This document shows positions 7,416-14,842 of a DNA stretch of 20,860 nucleotides, piece after piece. A program made the translations under genes and the position numbers. Origin of the DNA: Bacteroidales bacterium (GTDB lineage: Bacteria; Bacteroidota; Bacteroidia; Bacteroidales; Paludibacteraceae); contig CAAGDU010000160.1 in NCBI GenBank assembly GCA_900768725.1, forward strand, positions 1 to 20,860. Direction: 5' to 3'. Under the pieces are notes generated by a model. It ran no database searches. It worked only from the letters and a program-made list of their open reading frames with translations, and had not been told where the DNA came from. Each line of letters starts with the position of its first letter. Position 1 is the stretch's first letter.

Positions 7416-9548
7416 CTAAGCAGTTCGTTCCGAACTGTCCGCAGGCGAGACGCCTGCGTCCCCAGTAACGTTCTTCGCGTAGTAGCGGCGGGCGGCTTCC
7501 TGCTGGCGAGGCTCGGAGAAATTGCTGATTCGTTTCAGGTAGCCGATGATACGCGTGAGATAGTCCACATTTTGACTGCCGCAGACGGGACATTGGTGCA
7601 GGTAGCGTTTGTCTATATGCCCGCAATCGTTGCAAGCCGTATTGGGGATGTTGAAAGTGAAGTAGTTGGTACCTTCCTGCGCCGCCACGCGGAGGAGGTT
7701 GCGATACTGGGGCTGCGAGAGGTGCTCCTCTAAGTTGCAATGCAGCGCAGAGCCGCCTGTGAGGTGGTCTACATACTTTCTGCCGTGGAGACGGAACTTG
7801 TCAAGCACATTGAGCGTGGTGTCTTCCACGATGTAGAAATAACTATTGTAGCAGTCGCGCGGCACAACATAACCGTCTTCCCTATCCCACTTGGCATGCT
7901 TCACCCCGACATTCTCGGCGGGAATCATCTCGCAGTTGAAGAGAATCTCTTTGGAGCGATACGCCTTGTTGAGGCGCTCTATCGTGCCGAGCACTGTCTG
8001 CACGAAGGTCTCGTAGCGGGGATTATCGTTGATGGGTATGCCTAAGAACTCCGCCGCCTCGACCATGCCGTTCACTCCGATGGTCAGATACTGGCGGCTG
8101 AGGTTGATAAAGCCCGAGTCGAAAAGGGGCAGCATGCCCTGTTGCTGCAGTTGCTTGAGGTTCTCGTTGTAGGCAAGTTGCACCTTGTGCATGAGGTCAA
8201 CCACCTCCTCAATATATTGTTGGTAAGGGATATGGTTGCGCACGGCGTATTGCACGGCGCGATTAAGATTGATAGTAAGCACACTCTTGGAGCCTGTGCT
8301 GACGCCGCCTGCGCCGAGGGTGTAGGAAAAACCGTTGTCTGTGATTTCGTTGCGCAGTCGGCAGCAGGAGGCGAGCGAGTCGGCATTGTCGCTCAGGTAG
8401 GTGAAGAAAGAGTGCCCCTCGGCGTACATCTGCGCGGTGAAGTCGGCATACTCCTTGTCTTTCACGTCGCCGTCCTCGCTGAGCAGCGCCATTGTCTCCA
8501 CGGGAAACGTGAGCACGGCGCGGGTACGCTCGGCATTGAACCAGCGCATGAAACGCTTCTGCAACCAGTTGAGCGAGTCCCAATGCGGGCGGTCGCCGTT
8601 CGGGAAACGGAACTCACCGAAGATACTCTGGAAATAGTAGCGGTCGTAATAACTGATATTCCAAAAGACGGACTGGAAGTTTCGGGCACCCGAAGGCTGG
8701 TTGATGGAATAGACTACCTGCTGGAAGCAGTCGGTGATGACCTTGTCAATAGTTCGTCTTTTCTTCGACAAGTCCACCACTTCGTCGGCGCGGAGGTAGT
8801 AGTCGTCGCCATACTCCTGCTCAATAAAGTAGTTCATGTACATGAGGAACTCAGGCGTGGCGCAGGCGCCGGAGAGCATAGAGGAGACCATGAAGACCAT
8901 GTTGATAAAGCCGCCGCAGAAAGACTTAAGGTTGGTGGGTGCGGTGGCGTTGCCGCCAATGGGTTTCGTGCCTTCGAGCAGCCAAGGGTACATGGTAATG
9001 CTGGCGCAGTAGTTGGCAAGCGAGGTCTCGTCGTTCTTGTAGATAAAGTGCTGCTTGAGCAGAGTAATGTATTTGTCCGCCAACTCCTTGCCGTACATCT
9101 TCTCTATGCGGTCGCAGAGCATACGGCGATTGAGGCGGATGTAGTTGCTCTTGGGCAGTTCACCGATGAGCGTGGCGATGTTCTTCTTCTCCACATTGGC
9201 GTTGGCATCGTACTTGCTGCCCGTGGCGGCGTTGGTGGCGGAGCAGTAGTGGATGAGGAAGTCGAGTTTCTCCAAGGTCTCTCGGTCTTTGGTATGGCGG
9301 TAGCGGTAAATCATATAGTTCTTCGCTACGGTGTAGTAGTGCTCCGCCATGAGCGCCACCTCCACTTGGTTCTGGATTTCCTCAACGCTTATGCCGCTGT
9401 GAATACGAAGGCGCGAGAGCAAAGCGGCAAGGGTTTCTTCAGTGGCAAACGTGCCTGATGCGATGAATGCCTTAGAGATGGCATTCTTGATTTTGTCGAT
9501 AGAGAAAGGCTCCTGCTTTCCGTCTCGTTTGATGATGTAAGTGTCCAT
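7416..9548 (-). CDS. nrdD: Anaerobic (class III) ribonucleoside-triphosphate reductase
   Basis: The product is 710 residues from ATG 9546-9548. It reduces ribonucleoside triphosphates to deoxy forms without oxygen, using a glycyl radical made by NrdG. An N-terminal ATP-cone (about 3-90, beginning YIIKRDGKQEPF) senses the ATP/dATP ratio. The catalytic barrel follows. A zinc site near the C-terminus has Cys639, Cys642, Cys653 and Cys656 (CNDC and CPVC). The glycyl-radical motif RIIGYL places the radical at Gly669. The last 18 or so residues (NVTGDAGVSPADSSERTA) look unlike the conserved end and are largely encoded by a REP-like double palindrome. The gene is preceded by a B12 riboswitch and terminator, and nrdG follows. 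Confidence 0.95.
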   Translation of the reverse strand: MDTYIIKRDGKQEPFSIDKIKNAISKAFIASGTFATEETLAALLSRLRIHSGISVEEIQNQVEVALMAEHYYTVAKNYMIYRYRHTKDRETLEKLDFLIHYCSATNAATGSKYDANANVEKKNIATLIGELPKSNYIRLNRRMLCDRIEKMYGKELADKYITLLKQHFIYKNDETSLANYCASITMYPWLLEGTKPIGGNATAPTNLKSFCGGFINMVFMVSSMLSGACATPEFLMYMNYFIEQEYGDDYYLRADEVVDLSKKRRTIDKVITDCFQQVVYSINQPSGARNFQSVFWNISYYDRYYFQSIFGEFRFPNGDRPHWDSLNWLQKRFMRWFNAERTRAVLTFPVETMALLSEDGDVKDKEYADFTAQMYAEGHSFFTYLSDNADSLASCCRLRNEITDNGFSYTLGAGGVSTGSKSVLTINLNRAVQYAVRNHIPYQQYIEEVVDLMHKVQLAYNENLKQLQQQGMLPLFDSGFINLSRQYLTIGVNGMVEAAEFLGIPINDNPRYETFVQTVLGTIERLNKAYRSKEILFNCEMIPAENVGVKHAKWDREDGYVVPRDCYNSYFYIVEDTTLNVLDKFRLHGRKYVDHLTGGSALHCNLEEHLSQPQYRNLLRVAAQEGTNYFTFNIPNTACNDCGHIDKRYLHQCPVCGSQNVDYLTRIIGYLKRISNFSEPRQQEAARRYYAKNVTGDAGVSPADSSERTA
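7421..7458. repeat. REP-like double palindrome inside the 3' end of nrdD
   Basis: Two perfect hairpins lie side by side: CAGTTCG (7421-7427) with CGAACTG (7431-7437), loop 3 nt, and CGCAGGCG (7440-7447) with CGCCTGCG (7451-7458), loop 3 nt. They are separated by 2 nt. There is no U-tract on either strand, so this is not a standard terminator. The element is translated in frame as the last residues of NrdD, with the stop codon immediately after it. Confidence 0.8.
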
Positions 9549-9563
9549 GATTTGACAATTTGG

Positions 9564-9610
9564 CTATTTTACTATTTGACTATTTTACTATTTGACAATG
9601 TACTATTTGA
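9564..9610. repeat. 8-nt tandem array CTATTT(T/G)A before nrdD
   Basis: Four phased 8-mers (CTATTTTA and CTATTTGA alternating, 9564-9595) are followed by a 7-nt spacer and one more CTATTTGA (9603-9610). The array lies between the riboswitch terminator and the nrdD start codon, about 15 nt from the ATG, and would form the ribosome-loading part of the leader. Confidence 0.75.
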
Positions 9611-9624
9611 GCATAAAAACAAAA

Positions 9625-9654
9625 GTTCCGCCCACTCTTTCGAGTAAGCGGAAC
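9625..9654 (-). terminator. Riboswitch-linked intrinsic terminator upstream of nrdD
   Basis: On the minus strand GTTCCGC (9654-9648) pairs with GCGGAAC (9631-9625). An inner GAGT/ACTC-type stem lies inside the loop, and the U-tract TTTTGTTTTTATG follows. It lies between the cobalamin aptamer and nrdD with no gene in front of it, so the likely role is conditional termination of the nrdDG transcript. Confidence 0.8.
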
Positions 9655-9691
9655 GTATATGCCTATGCGCTGACTTTCTTTGGGACGGGAA

Positions 9692-9747
9692 ACTCTTAAC
9701 ACTAAACACTCAACTCTCAACTCTAAACACTCAACTCTCAACTATCA
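9692..9747. repeat. Eight-unit heptamer array in the nrdD leader
   Basis: Eight consecutive 7-nt units of the ACTCTCA / ACACTCA / ACTCTAA type run from 9692 to 9747 without a phase break. They lie between the B12 aptamer and its terminator. Confidence 0.85.
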
Positions 9748-9809
9748 TCCCCCACCCTACAAGCTATTCGTTCACGCTTCATTCCTCGAAAGCGGTTGCT
9801 GAACGGAAC

Positions 9810-10043
9810 AATAGGCAGGTCTTCTGACTTATCCTATTTCGCCTCCTTCCCAATAGGGTTGCCCCCTATCAGTGGATTTTTGCGAATGACACCTTGGTAG
9901 TTTCTTGTTTCAAGTATCAAGTTTCAAGTATCAAGTATCAGGAAACAAGCTACTCCATGGTGCGGACTTACAGCAGCGGGTCTGTTACGGACTTTCACCG
10001 TATTCCCTTTTCAATCAGGGCGTTACTCCTGATACCTACTATT
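9810..10043 (-). promoter_or_regulatory. Cobalamin (AdoCbl-type) riboswitch controlling nrdDG
   Basis: Read on the minus strand, the conserved blocks occur in order. AATAG at 10043 starts the closing stem, followed by ACGGTGAAAGTCCGTAACAG, GACCCGCTGCTGTAAGTC, CCACTG, GGGAAGG, GCGAAATAGGATAAG and the B12 box AGTCAGAAGACCTGCC. The far end CTATT (9814-9810) pairs with AATAG (10043-10039) to close P1. The variable arm between CTGTAAGTC and CCACTG carries a heptamer array in its loop. A terminator at 9625-9654 and nrdD at 9548 follow, so ligand binding should switch off nrdDG transcription, as is usual for B12 riboswitches over B12-independent isozymes. The direction of control is inferred from family knowledge. 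Confidence 0.96.
9911..9938. repeat. Heptamer array CAAGTAT within the riboswitch variable arm
   Basis: Four exact-length units (CAAGTAT three times, CAAGTTT once) form most of a 30-nt loop closed by an 8-bp stem, CTTGTTTC (9904-9911) with GAAACAAG (9942-9949). The stem belongs to the peripheral arm of the cobalamin aptamer. Confidence 0.85.
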
Positions 10044-10061
10044 CGTTTCTAAAACACGGTG

Positions 10062-10093
10062 CAAAGATACTAATTTTTTCGTAGATGTACAAA
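10062..10093 (-). promoter_or_regulatory. Promoter of the nrdDG riboswitch leader
   Basis: On the minus strand TTTG (10093-10090), 20 nt and TATCTTTG (10069-10062) match the Bacteroidetes consensus. The predicted start is about 10 nt before the riboswitch P1 stem, leaving no room for other sequence. Confidence 0.85.
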
Positions 10094-10127
10094 TTATTTG
10101 TTATTTTTTTGCTTAGGCGCAGATTAT

Positions 10128-10159
10128 TTTGGTCATGTAAAAAATAATCCGTATCTTTG
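10128..10159 (+). promoter_or_regulatory. Promoter of the M20 dipeptidase gene
   Basis: TTTG (10128-10131), 20 nt and TATCTTTG (10152-10159) match the consensus exactly. The promoter is divergent from, and about 35 nt away from, the nrdDG promoter. It argues for the ATG at 10184 as start, because the in-frame TTG at 10157 lies inside the -7 element. Confidence 0.85.
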
Positions 10160-10183
10160 CACGGTGAACAAAAAACTACTTTT

Positions 10184-11560
10184 ATGGAGATACGTGAATA
10201 CATAGCGGCGCACCGCGAGCGCTTTATGGAGGAATGGGCGAGTCTGTTGCGCATTCCGAGTGTGAGTTGTCAGGAAGAACATCGTGCGGATATGCTACGG
10301 TGCGCGGAGCGTTGGCGCGAGTTGCTGCTGGAGGCGGGTGCACAGAAAGCGGAGGTAATGCCGTCTGAGGGCAATCCTTTTGTGTATGCCGAGTACACAC
10401 CGAAGCAGCCTAAGCAGACTGTCCTCGTCTATTCGCACTATGACGTGATGCCTGTAGAGCCGCTGGAACTATGGGAGAGCGACCCGTGGAAGCCCGTGGT
10501 GCGCGAGGTGGAGGGTACAGCCCGACTCTTTGCCCGCGGTGCCGATGACGACAAAGGGCAGGCGATGATACAAGTGAAGGCGTTTGAATACTTGGTGAAG
10601 AACGGGTTGCTGGATTGTCGCGTGAAGTTCCTCTTTGAAGGCGAGGAAGAGATTGGCAGTCCATCGCTGGAGCACTTCATCACCGAACAAAAAGACCTGC
10701 TGCAATGCGATATCATCCTTGTGTCCGACACGTCTATGATTGGCAAAGACACGCCGTCTATCACCACGGGTCTGCGCGGGTTGGCGTATTGGCAAGTGGA
10801 GGTTACCGGACCTAATCGCGACTTGCACTCCGGGCACTTCGGCGGCGCAGTAAAGAATCCTATCAATGCCTTGTGCGAAATGTTGGGTCGTGTGGTGGAT
10901 TCCCATGGTCGCATTACAATTCCACATTTTTATGACCGCGTGCTACCTATCCCTATTGCTGAACGCGAAATGATAGCGCTTATTCCTTTTAATGAAAAGC
11001 AGTATAAGCATGCCATCGGTGTGGATGACCTAGCTGGAGAAGAAGGCTACTCTACCCTCGAGCGAAACTCCTGCCGCCCCTCGTTTGATGTTTGCGGTAT
11101 TTGGGGTGGATACGAGGGTGAAGGGAGCAAGACCGTGCTACCAAGCAAAGCCTTTGCCAAAATCTCCTGCCGACTAGTGGCAGAACAAGACCATGAGGAA
11201 ATATCGCGCTATATGGTTGAATACTTGCAGGCAATAGCACCTAAAGGCGTTCACGTGAAGGTTACACCTATGCATGGCGGACAAGGATATGTATGTCCTA
11301 TTGATATTCCTGCGTACAAAGCTGCTGAAAAAGGGTTTGAGATTGCTTTTGGCAAACGCCCTTTGGCTGCACGAAGGGGTGGCTCTATACCTATCATCTC
11401 AACCTTTGAGCAAATACTTGGGGTGAAAAGTATCCTGATGGGATTTGGTTTAGAACAGAATGCCATCCACTCACCAAACGAGTCTATGGACTTAGAAGTA
11501 TGGGAAAAGGGCATAATTGCGGTAGCAGAATTTTACAAACAATTGTCTAATAACCCATAA
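10184..11560 (+). CDS. M20 family metallopeptidase (CNDP/PepV-like dipeptidase)
   Basis: The product is 458 residues from ATG 10184. The family hydrolyses di- or short peptides with two zinc ions. Visible motifs are SHYDVMP (His85, Asp87), ARGADDDKGQ (metal Asp at about 121), the catalytic pair in EGEEEIGSPS (about 152-161), the ligand Asp182 in LVSDTSMIG, the dimerisation-domain histidine in DLHSGHFGGAVKNP, and the C-terminal ligand in NAIHSPNES. The inserted dimerisation domain covers roughly 190-350. There is no signal peptide, so it is cytosolic. It is monocistronic with its own promoter and a weak AT-rich terminator. The first half is clearly more GC-rich than the part after about 10925, which may mark a recombination point. 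Substrate specificity cannot be decided. Confidence 0.92.
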   Translation: MEIREYIAAHRERFMEEWASLLRIPSVSCQEEHRADMLRCAERWRELLLEAGAQKAEVMPSEGNPFVYAEYTPKQPKQTVLVYSHYDVMPVEPLELWESDPWKPVVREVEGTARLFARGADDDKGQAMIQVKAFEYLVKNGLLDCRVKFLFEGEEEIGSPSLEHFITEQKDLLQCDIILVSDTSMIGKDTPSITTGLRGLAYWQVEVTGPNRDLHSGHFGGAVKNPINALCEMLGRVVDSHGRITIPHFYDRVLPIPIAEREMIALIPFNEKQYKHAIGVDDLAGEEGYSTLERNSCRPSFDVCGIWGGYEGEGSKTVLPSKAFAKISCRLVAEQDHEEISRYMVEYLQAIAPKGVHVKVTPMHGGQGYVCPIDIPAYKAAEKGFEIAFGKRPLAARRGGSIPIISTFEQILGVKSILMGFGLEQNAIHSPNESMDLEVWEKGIIAVAEFYKQLSNNP

Positions 11561-11600
11561 TCATGAATTATGCAATCAGACGACAATTAGCAAGCAAACA

Positions 11601-11627
11601 CAAAAAATTTCACATTTTTTGTTTTTT
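11601..11627 (+). terminator. Possible weak terminator after the dipeptidase gene
   Basis: CAAAAAAT (11601-11608) and ATTTTTTG (11614-11621) can form an 8-bp stem with a 5-nt loop, followed by six T. The stem is almost entirely A-T, so termination efficiency is doubtful. Confidence 0.4.
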
Positions 11628-11629
11628 CT

Positions 11630-11661
11630 ATTGCATATATAAAAAAAAATCTATACCTTTG
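11630..11661 (+). promoter_or_regulatory. Promoter of gdhA
   Basis: TACCTTTG (11654-11661) is an exact -7 element. ATTG (11630-11633), 20 nt upstream, is a 3-of-4 match to TTTG. The leader to the ATG at 11712 is about 45 nt and AT-rich. It contains a 7-bp hairpin, CGATTTC (11666-11672) with GAAATCG (11684-11690), followed by a T-run. Confidence 0.7.
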
Positions 11662-11711
11662 CATTCGATTTCATAACAAAATGGAAATCGTCTATTTTTT
11701 AAGGTATTTTT

Positions 11712-13067
11712 ATGGATAAACAAACAAAGCAGTACGTTGACCAATTTATGGCTGAATTGGTGCGTAAGAATCCGGGTGAATTGGAGTTTCATCAGGCAGT
11801 TAAAGAAGTGTTGGAAAGCGTAGCACCGATGGTGTTCGCCTATCCTTACCTGCGCGAGCAGAAAGTGCTGGAGCGCATGGTCGAGCCCGAGCGCGTGATT
11901 ATGTTTCGCGTGCCGTGGGTGGACGACCAAGGCGAGGTGCAGGTCAACCGCGGCTTCCGCGTGCAGATGAACTCCGCCATCGGTCCCTACAAGGGCGGTA
12001 TCCGTTTCCACGCAAGTGTGAACCTGAGTATCATGAAGTTCCTTGCCTTTGAGCAGACCTTCAAGAACGCACTCACCACGCTGCCGATGGGTGGCGCGAA
12101 GGGCGGTTCCGACTTTTCGCCGAGAGGCAAGTCCGATGCGGAGGTGATGCGTTTCTGCCAGAGTTTCATGACCGAACTGCAACGCCATATCGGGCAGGAC
12201 ACCGACGTACCGGCAGGCGACATCGGCGTTGGCGGGCGCGAAATCGGCTTCCTCTTCGGGCAGTACAAGCGCCTGCGCGACGAGTTCACGGGCACGCTGA
12301 CGGGCAAGGGTATGTGCTGGGGTGGCAGCAAGATGCGCCCCGAGGCAACGGGCTACGGCGCATGCTACTTCGCAGAGGCAATGCTTGCCACCCGCGGCAA
12401 GTCGTTCGAGGGGCAACGTGTCTGCATCTCCGGCTCGGGCAACGTGGCGCAGTATGCCGCGCAGAAAGCCATGCGATTAGGCGCCAAAGTGCTGACGCTG
12501 AGCGACAGCAACGGCTTCATCTACGACCCCGAGGGGCTGACCGAGGAGAAACTGAACTTCGTGTTCCAACTGAAGAACATCCGCCGCGGACGTATCAAGG
12601 AGTATGCGGCGCAATATCCTGAGGCACAGTATTTTGCAGACGCGCGCCCGTGGAACATCCCCTGCGATATTGCCATGCCTTGCGCCACGCAGAACGAGAT
12701 TGACAAGACCGATGCGGAGCACCTGCTCGCCAACGGTTGCTACTGTGTGGCAGAGGGCGCGAACATGCCCACCACGCCGGAGGCTATCGCGCTCTTCCAA
12801 GGCGCGAAGATACTCTACAGCCCGGGCAAAGCAAGCAACGCCGGAGGCGTAGCCACCTCGGGACTGGAGATGACGCAGAACAGCATTCGCCAGAGTTGGA
12901 CCGCCGAGGAGGTGGACACCCACCTGCGCCGTATCATGGCGGACATCCACGCCGCTTGCCTCAAATACGGCACCGAGGAGGACGGCTACATCAACTATGT
13001 GAAAGGTGCCAACATCGCGGGCTTCATGAAAGTCGCCAACGCGATGGTAGAGCAAGGTATAGTCTAA
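11712..13067 (+). CDS. gdhA: Glutamate dehydrogenase, hexameric short-chain type (probably NADP-specific)
   Basis: The product is 451 residues from ATG 11712. It catalyses reductive amination of 2-oxoglutarate with ammonia, or the reverse, and in gut Bacteroidales is a main route of ammonia assimilation. The N-terminal dimerisation and substrate domain contains QMNSAIGPYKGGIRFH (85-100) and the active-site loop LPMGGAKGGSDFSP with catalytic Lys130. The C-terminal Rossmann domain contains ISGSGNVAQYAAQKA. The length matches the approximately 445-residue hexameric bacterial enzymes. The loop has Ala where many homologues have a third Gly, which the family pattern allows. It has its own promoter and terminator. 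NADP preference is inferred from this subfamily. Confidence 0.95.
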   Translation: MDKQTKQYVDQFMAELVRKNPGELEFHQAVKEVLESVAPMVFAYPYLREQKVLERMVEPERVIMFRVPWVDDQGEVQVNRGFRVQMNSAIGPYKGGIRFHASVNLSIMKFLAFEQTFKNALTTLPMGGAKGGSDFSPRGKSDAEVMRFCQSFMTELQRHIGQDTDVPAGDIGVGGREIGFLFGQYKRLRDEFTGTLTGKGMCWGGSKMRPEATGYGACYFAEAMLATRGKSFEGQRVCISGSGNVAQYAAQKAMRLGAKVLTLSDSNGFIYDPEGLTEEKLNFVFQLKNIRRGRIKEYAAQYPEAQYFADARPWNIPCDIAMPCATQNEIDKTDAEHLLANGCYCVAEGANMPTTPEAIALFQGAKILYSPGKASNAGGVATSGLEMTQNSIRQSWTAEEVDTHLRRIMADIHAACLKYGTEEDGYINYVKGANIAGFMKVANAMVEQGIV

Positions 13068-13090
13068 CGCATGTTATTCGCTGCAAACAA

Positions 13091-13121
13091 AAAATAGCTC
13101 CGACACAATCGGAGCTATTTT
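13091..13121. terminator. Bidirectional terminator between gdhA and rny
   Basis: A perfect 13-bp stem, AAAATAGCTCCGA (13091-13103) with TCGGAGCTATTTT (13109-13121), has a 5-nt loop. It is followed by TAGTTT on the plus strand and by TTGTTTG on the minus strand after the A/T end of the stem. It serves the convergent gdhA and rny transcripts. An outer GCAAAC/GTTTGC pair flanks it. Confidence 0.9.
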
Positions 13122-13248
13122 AGTTTGCATTAACACATTTGCCAGCGTACTTGATCTCTTTGTGGGAAGAACACTCAATGAATTATTGTCTTCCTTTATA
13201 TATTCCCGACATATTGTGATAAGCAATGAAAAGGTCTTACCAATTATG

Positions 13249-14805
13249 TTATTTTGCGTAATTGATAGCGCGGGTCTCGCGGATAACGGTTACTTTCACT
13301 TGACCCGGGTAGGTCATCTCGTCTTGGATACGCTTTGCCAAGTCAAACGACAGCAACTCCGTATCCTTGTCGCTAATCTTGTCTGCACCCACTATCACGC
13401 GCAGTTCACGACCGGCTTGCAGCGCGTAGGTCTTGATAACCCCGGGGAAGGACATTGCCATGTTCTCCAAGTCGTTCAGACGCTTCACGTAGCTCTCCAC
13501 AATCTCGCGGCGAGCACCCGGGCGTGCACCGGATATAGCATCGCAGGCTTGCACAATGGGCGCAATCAGCGTCTTCATCTCACACTCATCGTGGTGTGCA
13601 CCCACCGCATTGCAGATATCAGGTTTCTCGCCGAACTTCTCGCAGAGTTTCATACCGAGTTCTGCATGCGGCAGTTCTACATCCTCGTCCGCCACTTTAC
13701 CTATATCGTGCAGCAGACCTGCTCGTTTCGCCGCCTTGGTGTTCAGTCCCAACTCGCCTGCCATTGCTGCGCATAAGTTAGCCGTCTCGCGGGCATGTTG
13801 CAACAGGTTCTGACCATACGAAGAACGGTATTTCATCTTGCCCACCAAGCGCACCAACTCTGGGTGCAGACCATGGATACCAAGGTCAATAGTGGTACGC
13901 TTGCCCGTCTCGATAATCTCATCCTCCACTTGCTTCGTTACCTTCGCTACCACCTCCTCAATACGCGCGGGGTGGATACGCCCGTCTTGCACCAGTTGGT
14001 GTAGCGAAAGGCGTGCTATCTCACGGCGAACAGGGTCAAATGCCGATAGCGTAATGGCTTCGGGGGTATCGTCCACAATAATCTCCACACCCGTGGCTGC
14101 TTCCAAAGCGCGGATATTGCGCCCCTCGCGACCGATGATACGACCTTTCACCTCATCGTTGTCGATATGGAAAACCGACACGGTGTTTTCCGCTGCTGTC
14201 TCGCTTGCTACACGCTGAATGGTCTGTATCACAATGCGTTTTGCCTCTTTGTTGGCATTCAGGCGTGCATCGTCCATAATCTCGTTGATATAGGACATCG
14301 CAGCCGTCTTCGCCTCATCCTTCAGCGATTCGATGAGCTGCGCTTTGGCTTCCTCGGCAGACATGCCGGACATCTTCTCCAACTGTTGTTCTGCCTGACG
14401 TTGCAGTTTCTCTACCTCTTGAGTTTTGAATTCCAAGGCTTTCTGCTGTTGCTCCACCTGCTGCTCTTTCTGTTGCATACGCTGGTTGAAGTCGTTCTGC
14501 GCACGTTGGATTTCGCCTTGACGTTGGTTGAGTTGTTGCTCGCGTTGTTGCAAGCGCTGGTCGAGTTGCTGGCGTTTCTTCTCCTGCTCCCGGACCATGT
14601 TCTCGTGTTCTAACTTGAGGGCAATGAATTTCTCCTTTGCCTCGATAATTTTGTTTTTCTTCAGCACTTCGGCTTCCTCTGCTGCCTTCTTCATAAGATT
14701 TGCGCCGGTCAAACGGAATATCAGGAGGCAAATCACTGCTCCTAACACCGCACATCCTATAGCAATCAAGACCCAGATAAGTGTTGTGATCTCTAATAAT
14801 AGCAT
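13249..14805 (-). CDS. rny: Ribonuclease Y
   Basis: The product is 518 residues from ATG 14803-14805. It is a membrane-anchored endoribonuclease that starts mRNA decay. It has an N-terminal membrane helix (about 5-31), a long glutamine-rich coiled coil (about 40-165), a KH RNA-binding domain with GRIIGREGRNIR (221-232), and an HD phosphohydrolase domain with LLHDIGK (His366, Asp367). The length equals the usual value of about 520. It is the last gene of the long leftward run, 37 nt after zapA, and ends at a shared terminator. The coiled coil contains many QQ/EQQ heptads, normal for the family. Confidence 0.96.
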   Translation of the reverse strand: MLLLEITTLIWVLIAIGCAVLGAVICLLIFRLTGANLMKKAAEEAEVLKKNKIIEAKEKFIALKLEHENMVREQEKKRQQLDQRLQQREQQLNQRQGEIQRAQNDFNQRMQQKEQQVEQQQKALEFKTQEVEKLQRQAEQQLEKMSGMSAEEAKAQLIESLKDEAKTAAMSYINEIMDDARLNANKEAKRIVIQTIQRVASETAAENTVSVFHIDNDEVKGRIIGREGRNIRALEAATGVEIIVDDTPEAITLSAFDPVRREIARLSLHQLVQDGRIHPARIEEVVAKVTKQVEDEIIETGKRTTIDLGIHGLHPELVRLVGKMKYRSSYGQNLLQHARETANLCAAMAGELGLNTKAAKRAGLLHDIGKVADEDVELPHAELGMKLCEKFGEKPDICNAVGAHHDECEMKTLIAPIVQACDAISGARPGARREIVESYVKRLNDLENMAMSFPGVIKTYALQAGRELRVIVGADKISDKDTELLSFDLAKRIQDEMTYPGQVKVTVIRETRAINYAK

Positions 14806-14842
14806 AGTATTGTTTATTTATGATTAATTGTTATTTACGTGC

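Noticed and set aside
7421..7458. Double palindrome as the terminator of nrdD
   Set aside because: No U-tract follows on the minus strand, and nrdG lies just downstream in the same operon, so a REP-like role is more likely.
8142..9458. 438-codon plus-strand open frame opposite nrdD
   Set aside because: It is a shadow of nrdD; its composition (many Val, His, Glu, Arg) reflects the complementary strand and no motif is seen.
10157..10183. TTG 10157 as start of the M20 peptidase
   Set aside because: It lies inside the -7 promoter element TATCTTTG and could not be transcribed; ATG 10184 is suitable.
13162..13776. 204-codon plus-strand frame near the gdhA/rny junction
   Set aside because: It is mostly antisense to rny and begins beyond the gdhA terminator without a promoter. 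The 13122-13248 gap itself shows nothing else.
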